Source of the DNA: 2-02-FULL-66-14 sp964651335
Lineage (GTDB): Bacteria; Pseudomonadota; Gammaproteobacteria; Burkholderiales; SG8-39
Reading direction: 5' to 3'
Length of the DNA stretch: 32,996 nt
NCBI GenBank assembly: GCA_964651335.1
Contig: CAZYVT010000043.1
Coordinates: 1 to 32,996 of the forward strand
Part shown: one piece after another, positions 1 through 7,600 of the stretch
Layout: every line of letters starts with the position of its first letter
How positions within the stretch are numbered: position 1 is the stretch's first letter
Program-made: the position numbers and the translations under genes
Notes under the pieces: model-generated
The model's input: only the letters and a program-made list of their open reading frames with translations
Databases searched by the model: none
Told to the model about the DNA's origin: nothing

Positions 1-1486
1 AGCTGCCATCCGAAGCAAGCACCAGCGTGCCGTAGGTGCCCGTGAACGTGCCCGTCGTCGTGACGTGGATCGCGTCTGTGTCCACATCCTTCACGTCCGC
101 GAAGGATCCGCTCGGCGCGCCGGTGTGCTGCTGGTCCTCCAGCACGTTGCCCGTGGTCGTCGGGTTCGGACCACTCGTCACATCCAGCACCCAGTTGGTG
201 TCGTCGATCGCATCCGGGTTGATGTCGTCGTTGATGATCGCGACCGTCGCCGAGCTGTGCAGCGGATCGATGTCGGCGTTGATCGCATCGACGAGCGTGA
301 TGATGAGAGTCTCATTCGGTTCGACGAAGTGATCCTGCACGATCTCGACCGGAACTTCGACGGTGAGCGCTCCTGCAGGAATCGTGACGGTTCCGGTCAG
401 CACGGGGCCGATGTCGGCACCCTTGCCGTCATCGGCAGGCGGCGTGAGCACCCAGGTGACCGTCACATCCTCGCTGAACGTGTGATCGAGCGTGATGACG
501 AAGATGACGCTCTTCGTCGCGCCGTCGGTGCCCTCGATGATCGCCGGGCCCTCCGGCGACAGGAACACGCCGGTCGGCGTGCTTTCCGGCGGCGCGACTT
601 CCACTTGAACCTTGACCTCAATGGAAACCGCGGGCTGCGGTTCAATCGGGAGCAACTGGAACTCGGGCGTCGGGAACGCGATCGTGTCGCCCGCGGTCGG
701 GAACCCGGCGGTCACCGGGCCAGTGGAATTCGCCTGGTCAATCACCACCGGCGTGCCACCGCCGCCGTCGCCTCCAACACCGCCCGCGGCAGGCGCACCG
801 CCTGCCGCCGGGGCCGGAGCCAATTGCGACGGATCCGCGCCACGCGCGATCGCGGCTTGCAATGCGGCGACATCCTGGCCGGGCGCGCTTGGTGTAGTGG
901 GCGCGCCAGTGTCCGAAGGAACCGCTGCAGCGGGCACTGCGCCGGTTGTCGAAGGAACTCCCGCAGCGAGCCCGGCGCCCGCGTCGTAGCCGAAGAAGTC
1001 GGCATCGAGCGCAGCCTTGGTATCGCGCCCGAAGTCTACGAGCTGGCCGTTATCCAGCTTGATCTGGATGATGCCGTTCGCGCCGGTGACGATCGTCTCC
1101 TTGAAGAGGATCTTGTCGCCCACCTGCGCGACGCGCAGCACGCCGTCCACGCCGATGATCTTCACATCGCCGGTCACCAACTGGATCGTGCCGATCACTT
1201 TGCCGCCGACCGCGCCTGCGACAGCGGCGGCCTGCGTCTGAGCGGCTTGCGCGACGAGGAACGATCCGCTGTTGCCGAGGGCTTCATCGCTCGCGTCGCT
1301 ATCGAGATTCTCGTCGACCTCGAGCGCCTGCGCGCCGGCGTTCGCCGTAACGACACTCACGTTGTTGAACGCTCTCTCGCCGGAGAGCGCCGTGGCGGCC
1401 GATGCGTCGATGCCGATTTCCTTCGCTTCGCCCGATGCCGCCTGAAGTTTGTCGGAGCCGTTGTTGTCCGCTGTGCGCTTTGCCAT
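1..1486 (-). CDS. LapA-type T1SS adhesin, N-terminal part (runs off the left edge)
   Basis: This open frame starts at ATG 1486 and stays open to position 1, giving about 495 residues of a longer protein. A GGGGGAA Shine-Dalgarno-like stretch lies upstream. Residues 1-94 are a polar, Ala-rich extension. From about residue 95 (KVIGTIQLVTGDVKI) comes a retention module like that of LapA-family adhesins. A low-complexity Ala/Gly/Pro linker with PAAG at 226-229 and 232-235 follows. Next are a Calx-beta-like domain (about 315-420, starting near IIEGTDG) and the beginning of a VCBS/cadherin-like domain (TTTGTFTGTYGTLVLASDGS at the cut end). Family knowledge: such proteins are exported by a T1SS, held in the outer-membrane pore by the retention module, and freed by LapG cleavage at an AAG motif. 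Domain order and linker match the complete adhesin at 4648-8757, so the two are paralogues. The C-terminal RTX/secretion signal is outside the window. The extra N-terminal 94 residues are unlike the paralogue. Confidence 0.9.
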   Translation of the reverse strand, partial: MAKRTADNNGSDKLQAASGEAKEIGIDASAATALSGERAFNNVSVVTANAGAQALEVDENLDSDASDEALGNSGSFLVAQAAQTQAAAVAGAVGGKVIGTIQLVTGDVKIIGVDGVLRVAQVGDKILFKETIVTGANGIIQIKLDNGQLVDFGRDTKAALDADFFGYDAGAGLAAGVPSTTGAVPAAAVPSDTGAPTTPSAPGQDVAALQAAIARGADPSQLAPAPAAGGAPAAGGVGGDGGGGTPVVIDQANSTGPVTAGFPTAGDTIAFPTPEFQLLPIEPQPAVSIEVKVQVEVAPPESTPTGVFLSPEGPAIIEGTDGATKSVIFVITLDHTFSEDVTVTWVLTPPADDGKGADIGPVLTGTVTIPAGALTVEVPVEIVQDHFVEPNETLIITLVDAINADIDPLHSSATVAIINDDINPDAIDDTNWVLDVTSGPNPTTTGNVLEDQQHTGAPSGSFADVKDVDTDAIHVTTTGTFTGTYGTLVLASDGS

Positions 1487-1526
1487 GACCGTTCCCCCGT
1501 GAAGAGACTTTTGCAACCCGTTCCGA

Positions 1527-1545
1527 GTGACATTTGCCCGGAAAT
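1527..1545 (-). promoter_or_regulatory. Conserved upstream box B of adhesin 1
   Basis: The sequence gtgacatttgcccggaaat (plus strand) lies 41 bp upstream of the adhesin 1 ATG. A close relative, gcgacattcgcccgaaat, lies 38 bp upstream of the paralogous adhesin at 8795-8812. Conservation outside coding sequence at a matching distance suggests a regulatory or leader-RNA role. The role itself is inferred. Confidence 0.5.
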
Positions 1546-1589
1546 TAGCGGCAATAATGGGCTACTCGGCGCCCCGGCGTCAGGTCCGC

Positions 1590-1607
1590 AAGTACCAGTA
1601 CCTTAGT
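1590..1607 (-). promoter_or_regulatory. Conserved upstream box A of adhesin 1
   Basis: The 18-bp sequence aagtaccagtaccttagt is identical at 8858-8875 upstream of the second adhesin. It lies 104 bp (here) and 101 bp (there) before the start codon. Read on the minus strand it contains a GGTACT-GGTACT direct repeat, and it is also nearly palindromic (AAGGTAC against GTACTT). A promoter element or an activator/repressor site shared by both adhesin genes is the simplest reading. No known consensus was matched with confidence. Confidence 0.6.
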
Positions 1608-1883
1608 GCCGGGTGTGACTTATTTGGCGGTCGGACTCAGGGTGCGCCCGGGCGTCCCATGCCGGGCAGCCCCCCCTCTGAGGGTTCGGCGGGCCATGCC
1701 TTACGGGGGGGACCCGCTGCCCGCGCGAGTCAGGTGGGGAGGGGTGCGCCGGGGGTATGAAACACCCGGGTTCCGGGCGCGGGCACACTTTGGGATGCGA
1801 TCCACAATCGCAGCTTGCCCGACCACCGTGTAAGGTGATCCGCGCCACGGACGAACCGCTCCACCCGGTCCAGATCGAGGGCT
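1608..1883. other. G/C-run-rich intergenic region upstream of adhesin 1
   Basis: I see no credible gene here. The stretch has runs of C or G of seven (about 1670-1677 and 1706-1712) that are mutually complementary, and the inverted pair GCCCGGGC/GCCGGGC near 1647-1669. A further inverted pair with CCGGGGGT and ACCCGGG arms lies around 1749-1770. It could be the distal promoter region or a structured RNA. No known riboswitch consensus was recognised. Confidence 0.4.
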
Positions 1884-2033
1884 TCAGGCCCATGACGCCG
1901 GCGCAGCACGCTGCAGATCCGGAAGATCCTTCTCAACCACATTCCACACGATGTCGAGCTTGATCGCGAAGTAGCCATGCACGAGGCGGTCGCGTGTAGC
2001 GGCCATCTGGAAGAGTAGATCGCGTTCGATCAC
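1884..2033 (-). pseudogene. hepT: Truncated HEPN toxin (HepT/DUF86) C-terminal remnant
   Basis: A short frame from GTG 2033 overlaps the stop of the upstream nucleotidyltransferase gene (GTGA) and encodes only 49 residues. It keeps the HEPN active-site signature RDRLVHGY (R-X4-H followed by G-Y) and the typical following helix (LDIVWNVVEKDLPDL). Full HepT/DUF86 proteins are about 110-120 residues, so roughly the first 60 residues, including the first long helices, are missing. Family knowledge: HepT is an RNase toxin neutralised when MntA adds AMP to the tyrosine near the R-X-H motif; that tyrosine is present here. I infer a deletion that brought the 3' end of hepT up against mntA. An expressed mini-protein cannot be excluded. 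Confidence 0.7.
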
Positions 2034-2320
2034 ACGGCGCGCGCTTCGCCAAGGATTCTGCTCTTCAGGCGCGGATGCAGCTCGTCCTCGGTGCACACAT
2101 CCACCTTGACACCGAGCGCATCTTCGATATCGAGCTGCAGTCCCATATAGGCGTAGAGCGACATGCCGGGAGCGATGTCGACCAGCAGATCGAGATCGCT
2201 GTCCTCGCGATCGGTTCCGCGCGCCGCCGAGCCAAACACACGCACGTTGCTCGCGCCACGCCCGGCGGCGAGAGCCAGGACCTTTTCCCGGTGATTGGCA
2301 AGAGCTTCGGAAGGTCTCAT
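2030..2320 (-). CDS. mntA: MntA-type minimal nucleotidyltransferase (antitoxin)
   Basis: This is a 96-residue protein of normal length for the MNT family. The nucleotidyltransferase signature GS-X10-D-X-D is intact (GSAARGTDREDSDLDLLVD, about residues 30-48), and the C-terminal half ends in the usual DELHPRLKSRI region. Family knowledge: MntA proteins AMPylate the partner HEPN toxin HepT and so act as enzymatic antitoxins. The partner gene follows with a 4-nt GTGA overlap but is truncated, so this antitoxin may be an orphan. It lies in a cluster of toxin-antitoxin-like genes between the two adhesin genes. Confidence 0.85.
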   Translation of the reverse strand: MRPSEALANHREKVLALAAGRGASNVRVFGSAARGTDREDSDLDLLVDIAPGMSLYAYMGLQLDIEDALGVKVDVCTEDELHPRLKSRILGEARAV

Positions 2321-2468
2321 TCGGCAAATTCTCTCACAACGCTCGTTTCCAGGACCCCATGGGATGCGTCTGCATGCCCGAGCTCACGTGCCTCCCGCGG
2401 CCGTTGCCCCCTCCGCCCGGGGGCGGACGCCTGAATTGCCGCAACGCCTCGCGAACGCGGGGGCGTCC

Positions 2469-3005
2469 TCAGCGCCGCTTCCTGCGGAAATCCCGGCCGA
2501 TTCTTCCCTCGAGGAGTTTTCTCAGGGCGGGGGCGAGGTCCGTCTGCGCCGCGCGCCCAAGGAGCGTTTCTTTTCGCGTCAGGCCGTGTCGCGCGAGCAC
2601 CGCGGTGTACGCCAGGTCCTTGTCGCGCCCGGCAACGTACTTCGAGATCGCGAGATCGTGGACTTCGAGGCACTGACCCTCGATTCCGCCGGTGTTCGAA
2701 TTCTTCAGGGGAACCAGCCGCTGCTTGCAGCCGCGCGGCAGCGTTGCGGTGGCCTCACCGACCCCTTGCGCGTAGTAGCCGAACTGCTCGTGGAAACTCG
2801 ACCCTTCCCCGATCGCCCCTTCGATCAGTTCCGCGCGCCCGGGCCAGTTGCGCGGAAAGACGTCCGCCTCCATGGAAGCGCGCAGCGCCTCGGGCGCATC
2901 GGGAAACTGCGCGAGCACCGCCTGGCTGCCGATCACGACGACCTGTCCGTCGTCCGCAATCGCGCCCGCGGCGCGGATCACGTGCTCAAGGTCGGAGCGC
3001 TTCAC
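2469..3005 (-). CDS. DUF6036-like nucleotidyltransferase
   Basis: From GTG 3005 the product is 178 residues. An ATG at 3044 would add 13 arginine-rich residues that look non-native, so GTG is preferred; it overlaps the upstream gene by about 20 bp. The protein begins KRSDLEHVIRAAG, followed by VVVIGSQAVLAQFPDAPEALR and a MEADVFP segment. These resemble the GS and acidic motifs of DUF6036/AbiEii-like nucleotidyltransferases. A middle segment (CLEVHDLAISKYVAGRDKD) matches the usual HDL-x-x-K-x-x-AGR-x-KD motif of the group. Family knowledge links such proteins to toxin-antitoxin-like pairs. The substrate is unknown. The overlap with the preceding basic protein argues for co-translation and joint function. 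Confidence 0.7.
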   Translation of the reverse strand: MKRSDLEHVIRAAGAIADDGQVVVIGSQAVLAQFPDAPEALRASMEADVFPRNWPGRAELIEGAIGEGSSFHEQFGYYAQGVGEATATLPRGCKQRLVPLKNSNTGGIEGQCLEVHDLAISKYVAGRDKDLAYTAVLARHGLTRKETLLGRAAQTDLAPALRKLLEGRIGRDFRRKRR

Positions 3006-3435
3006 CGATCCGCCGCCGCGCCGCCGGGCCGAGCAACACCGCAAGCGGCGAGGATTGGCGCAGCCGCGCGCCTTCCTCCGTGAGCGCGGTCGCCCGCGCG
3101 GCGATTTCCGGCCACGGGCGCGCCAAGAGCGACTTCCACTCCGCCAGCGCCGCCGGCGGACGATTACCGTAGCGCTCCAGCCAGCGCTTCAGAACCGCCC
3201 GCGCGCGCTCGAGGAGCGCCGGTTCCGCGGCGATGCGCTGCACCGCCACGACGTGCATGGCGAGGCTCCTCGCCTCGGCGATGCGGTGATCGGACCATGT
3301 CGGCCGGCGCGGCACCCACGAGACGGCCGCGCGCAGACCCGCCGCGCGCTGGCGCCGGCGGTAGCGCCGCATGCGCTCGGCAGCGGAGCGCGGCTTCGGC
3401 TTGCGCGCGGACGCGCGCCGGGGAAAGGCGGCCAT
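2986..3435 (-). CDS. Small basic partner of the DUF6036-like nucleotidyltransferase
   Basis: This 149-residue protein has a very basic N-terminal segment (RSAAERMRRYRRRQRAAGLR) resembling the start of DNA-binding antitoxins of the DUF3018/MazE-like kind. The rest is helical, with a conserved-looking C-terminal part (ALTEEGARLRQSSPLAVLLGP). The gene overlaps the following nucleotidyltransferase gene by 20 bp. A perfect 14-bp palindrome lies just upstream of its ATG, as expected for an autoregulating antitoxin. The family is known to me only as a frequent neighbour of such nucleotidyltransferases, so the antitoxin/repressor role is inference. The start could be further in, at Met22. Confidence 0.6.
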   Translation of the reverse strand: MAAFPRRASARKPKPRSAAERMRRYRRRQRAAGLRAAVSWVPRRPTWSDHRIAEARSLAMHVVAVQRIAAEPALLERARAVLKRWLERYGNRPPAALAEWKSLLARPWPEIAARATALTEEGARLRQSSPLAVLLGPAARRRIGEALRP

Positions 3436-3443
3436 GCTGGAAT

Positions 3444-3457
3444 CGTAACGCGTTACG
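3444..3457. promoter_or_regulatory. Perfect 14-bp palindrome, putative operator
   Basis: CGTAACGCGTTACG reads identically on both strands and ends 8 bp before the ATG at 3435. Its position and symmetry fit the operator of an autoregulated toxin-antitoxin-like pair. The binding protein is inferred to be the basic protein encoded next to it. Confidence 0.5.
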
Positions 3458-3475
3458 CAGGGCCGGACAAATCCG

Positions 3476-3735
3476 TCTTCCGTCGGCGGCGGACGTGCTG
3501 CGGATCGCGGAGGTCGCCGACTCGACGCAGCGCTACGAGCGCAGAGTCAACGTGCCGCTCTACGCGCGGCACGCGCGTACTCCAGGTGTAAGCGATCGAT
3601 CTCGAAAACGGGCTTGCGCATTTCCACCGTGGCCCGTCCGGGGACGGTTACGCCGACATCTCGGCGAGCGAATGGCCGGGCGCGATGCCGGTGTCGACTC
3701 CCGGCGTGGCGATCGACCTGTCCGGTTTGCTCTGA
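3476..3735 (+). pseudogene. Uma2-type endonuclease relic, frameshifted
   Basis: Two reading frames together give the C-terminal half of a Uma2-family protein. The first (from about 3476) reads ADVLRIAEVADSTQRYERRV and VPLYARH. After a frame change near 3588-3593, with an in-frame TAA, the second continues IDLENGLAHFHRGPSGDGYAD and ends PGVAIDLSGLL before TGA 3733-3735. Intact family members have the same segments in one frame, with the E-V-A-D motif and the LYARHG-V-E-V-W-V-I-D-L joint. The N-terminal half is absent. This is a non-functional remnant in the accessory patch; about 165 bp without features separate it from the intron. Confidence 0.75.
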
Positions 3736-3902
3736 ACGTGCTCTGGAATCCTTCCGGTAATCCCACCGCGGCTACGAAGTGATTTGCCGGTTGCCGCTCG
3801 GCAACTGCTGCAGCGTCACGCGGGTTATCCCTGCGAGCATTGCGGCCGGTCCCGAAGCGACGAGCCCCGCGCTACTCGGAAGGTTGCCGATGCGCGATAC
3901 AG

Positions 3903-4588
3903 ATCAGGTGGGAGGCGGAGTCACCTCCGCCGTCCCCCCACACCACCGGACGTGCGGTTCCGCATCCGGCGGTTCCTGTGGTAGCCAAGGCCAAAGCGCG
4001 CCTCGCGAGCTTGTTCCGCTTGCATGCGCCCGGGCGCCAATAAGCACCACGGCCCGTCGGCGACGCTTCCGGCGTCACCGGCACAGGCAGTGGCCCCTCG
4101 GTCACCCGAGAGCTTGTGCCCTGTCGCTAATCGGAGAGCATGCATGACTTTCCACTCTACACAGGTTCGGCCCTTCGCCGCTTCGGTCAGTGCGGCTACT
4201 GTGGCCTCTGCTGACTTCTGCCAACCCATTCCGACACCTCACGATGTCGGTAGCACAAGGCAGGCTGACAGATCTCCCAGAGTAAGACGCGCGACCTTCA
4301 CGCTTATGCCTGTCGGATCTACGTCGTAACGTTCCGTGCAAGTATCGGGCTTCGACGATATTGGCCGTCTTGCCCCGCTACGCCGCCTCTATCCGCTTCG
4401 TGTTCCTCAGGCCAGCGCTTTGCCTTCAGCTTCCTCCGGATTCCCAGTCGCCCAGGACACCCTTGCCGTTCGGCTAACATTTCCCCTTGCCGGGTATGTA
4501 AGGGACTTGCACCCTCAAGTCGCCTGTCTCGCCACCACAGCGAAACAGACAGCGCCAGTCACGGCGCTACGCGCCATGCCTGGCGCAC
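3903..4588 (-). mobile_element. Group II intron without reverse transcriptase (probably class C)
   Basis: On the minus strand the element opens with GTGCGCCAGGCATGGCG, the canonical GUGYG 5' end. It carries the domain I motif GAGGGTGCAAGTCCCTTAC and ends with a clear domain V (see separate entry). A domain VI-like hairpin follows (GGCGGAG-GTGA-CTCCGCC). Total length is about 686 nt, too short for an encoded reverse transcriptase. Only a 102-codon frame (4229-3921) starting MGWQKSAEATVAALTE remains, which resembles the region before or at the start of intron-encoded proteins. The 5' end lies 10 nt after the stem of an intrinsic terminator, the insertion habit known for class C introns. The 3' end is placed at about 3903 and is uncertain by a few bases. 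Splicing or movement would need a reverse transcriptase from elsewhere. Confidence 0.85.
3942..3973 (-). other. Group II intron domain V hairpin
   Basis: On the minus strand two nine-base arms (ACCGCCGGA and TCCGGTGGT) pair with one G-U. They enclose a TGCGG/CCGCA upper stem with a short GAAC-type loop and a two-base CG bulge on the 3' side. This is the shape of the catalytic domain V. The lower stem contains CGC rather than the usual AGC triad, which fits class C introns. Confidence 0.8.
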
Positions 4589-4598
4589 CAAAGAAAAG

Positions 4599-4622
4599 AG
4601 CCCGGCGCTCTCGCGCCGGGCT
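4599..4622 (-). terminator. Intrinsic terminator of the complete adhesin gene
   Basis: A perfect 10-bp stem (AGCCCGGCGC / GCGCCGGGCT) with a TCTC/GAGA loop starts 26 bp after the adhesin stop codon. On the minus strand it is followed by CTTTTCTTTG. The group II intron begins immediately after this tract. Confidence 0.9.
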
Positions 4623-4647
4623 CCACCTGCGTCAGTCGTGAAAGATA

Positions 4648-7600
4648 TTACGTGTGAATCTGGCTGTTGCTGAGCAGATCCGCCAGCGTCACTCCGGTTA
4701 TGCCTTGAAGCGTGACCACTTGTACCGCCACGGCGCCGCCGGCGCCGTCCGAATCGACGCTGACCACCGTATCGCTACCGACAGTCTGGACAGAAATGTA
4801 AGCCCCCAGTGCGCCCTCCGTGGTTTGCCCTTGAGCAGCAGCGGGCAGCACGTCGTGCAGGTCGAGCACATCTCCGCCGGAAAAGACTGGGGCAACGTTG
4901 AAGTCCGTTACCGTATCGGAGCTGTTCGCATCCAGCGTGCCAGTGAACTTGAATGTATCGCTCCCCGCTCCACCAGTCAGAACGTCGTGACCGCCACCGC
5001 CGATTAGGACGTCATTGGCTCCCGCACCCGTAAGCACGTCCGCTCCTGACGTGCCGGCATTCGCTTCGAGCACCAGACCGCCAGACGTCGTATCACCATC
5101 GAGATGGACACTGAAACTCTGAGCGGCAGAATCACCATCCTTGTCCAAAATGTTCACTGTGAAACTGTAGTCAAGATCCGGCGCCGGCGTAGTCGAAATT
5201 TTTGATACCGCAACATTATTGAGCCTAAATCCGTCATTACTGTCCTGCGAGTTATCGCTCAGCACGTTGACGCCATAAATCGATGAGTAAACGCCATTTT
5301 GACCAAACCCAGTCAAGTCGGCGACCTGAACCGAGCCGCCATTGACGACGTTTATGCCTGTAAAGTCTTGAAAGATCGTGTGCCCGGCATCGTAGAACAA
5401 CCGGATTGTCAGGCCAACATCACCACCAGACGGATTTCCCGTGAAACCGTCTGTCACGAAACTGAAACGCTCTACAGTCTCGTTGAAGGAGAACGTAATC
5501 GACTCTCCTTTGTCGATCTGGTTGTCTTTGATAGCCCAACCTTGCGTGCTCGGATTTACTTGATCAGTGGCCTCATTGGGCGTGCTGTTGCCATCGTTCC
5601 CGGTTATCGTAATCACCAAACCTGAGATGCTGCTATTAATCGTCTTGACTAACGAAGGTCCCTCTGCGGTAACGTCGCTCGTCAAGAGAGTGTCGGTCTC
5701 GGTCGTGGCTGCACGATGGATAACCTGAATTGAATCGGTTCCATCCGCGTTCAAAGTGAGCTTGGCAGCGATGACGCCGGCAGAATCCTTCAGGTCCAGG
5801 ATTAAACTATTACTCGTGCTGGCTCCATTGATGGTTACACTGCCCGAGACATTTGATAGCGTGGGTACCGCTTGAGACATATCGGCGCCATAGTTCCAAT
5901 CAGCAAATTGTCCGACGTAAGTCGTATCGGTAGCCGGATTGGGTGTCGCGATACTTACAGCAGTATCTTCATCAGCACCGTCGTTAACGATTGTGAATGA
6001 CGGGCCGTCGTCCTCGAAGCTCAGCGCCGTGCCGATGTTGATGCTCGCCGAACCGCTCGAGGTGTCGCCGTCCTTGTCGGTGATCGTGTCGGTGCGCGTC
6101 AGCACCACTAGGTCAGCCGCGCTGAGGCTCGTCGACTGGTCCGGACCCGTGTCCGGCGTGTGCATCACCGCGCGCTGCTGATCCAGCGTCACGTTGCCGC
6201 TCGCGTCCACGCTCACCTTGAAGACGACGAAGAAGCCGCCTTCACCGTCACTCACCCGGCCCTCCACCGCCCCGCCATTCATCACCAGCGCCACGGTCTG
6301 ACCCGTGGCCGTATCCACCAGCCCCGTGCCGCCCGCATTCATGCTCAGCGTGTAGGCCGAGCTCACCGTGCCCGCACCATCGGCACCGAACACCGGCGCG
6401 TTGCCGAAGTTGTCGGCAAAGCTCGCCGTGGCGTTCGCCACGAGGTTCGTCTCATCCACCGTCAGCGTGTCCGCCGCCTGCGTCGCTGACACCGTGATGC
6501 TCGGCGCATCGTCCTCGAAGCTCAGCGCCGTCCCGATGTTGATGCTCGCCGAGCCGCTCGAGATGTCGCCGTCCTTGTCGGTGATCGTGTCGGTGCGCGT
6601 CAGCACCACTAGGTCAGCCGCGCTGAGGCTCGTCGACTGGTCCGGACCCGTGTCCGGCGTGTGCATCACCGCGCGCTGCTGATCCAGCGTCACGTTGCCG
6701 CTCGCGTCCACGCTCACCTTGAAGACGACGAAGAAGCCGCCTTCACCGTCACTCACCCGGCCCTCCACCGCCCCGCCATTCATCACCAGCGCCACGGTCT
6801 GACCCGTGGCCGTATCCACCAGCCCCGTGCCGCCCGCATTCATGCTCAGCGTGTAGGCCGAGCTCACAGTGCCCGCACCATCCGCGCCGAAGACCGGCGC
6901 GTTGCTGAAGTTGTCGGCAAAGTTCGCCGTGGCGTTCGCCGCGAGGTTCGTCTCATCCACCGTCAGCGCATCTGCCGCCGCCGCCGCCGTCACCGTGATG
7001 CTCGGTACGTCATCGAGAATCGTGATCGTGATCGTAGCCGGAGCCGAGGTGCTCGTTCCATCCGAAGTCGTAAGCGTGAATACGTCGGTCTCTTCGCCTT
7101 CGCCATCCGTGACGGCCTGCGTCAGTTCATACGTGAAGTTCGCGACGCCGTCGGCATACGACGTCACGGTTATCACTCCGGCGTCGCCATCGAACGTGGC
7201 GCCCACCAGGCTGCCGACCGCAACCGTCTGGCCGTTGATGGTGACGGAATCGATGTCGTCCACGCCGTCGGTGTCCGCGACCTTGAAGCTGCCGCTGACG
7301 AATTCGCCGTCGCTCGACGGATTCGACCCGATGATGGCAAGCGCCGCTTCCGAAACCGTCCCTTCCGCGCCGCTGGCGAAGATGTCGCCGCCGGTCTTGA
7401 CCGTGATTTCCGGAACGTCGTTGGTACCGAAAATGGTGACGCTGAGACTGGAAGAAGACGGCGCGTTGACTCCGTCCGACGCGGTGTAGCTGAACGTGTC
7501 GGTGAGCGTTTCGCCGGTGTCGAGCCCCTGCACGGCCGCATTGCCGTTATTCAGGCTGTACGTGTAGCTGCCATCGGCATTGAGCACCAGGCTGCCGTAG

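Noticed and set aside
65..1606. Long plus-strand open frame opposite the partial adhesin
   Set aside because: It is an antisense shadow of GC-rich coding DNA, full of Arg/Asp with no domain sense. The minus strand encodes a clear LapA-type adhesin.
1608..1883. c-di-GMP riboswitch upstream of adhesin 1
   Set aside because: I looked for the GEMM-type conserved core and did not find it. Only generic GC hairpins are visible.
2408..2432. Terminator at the TCCGCCC/GGGCGGA inverted repeat
   Set aside because: No T-tract follows on either strand, so it is only a GC-rich inverted repeat in the gap between the two nucleotidyltransferase genes.
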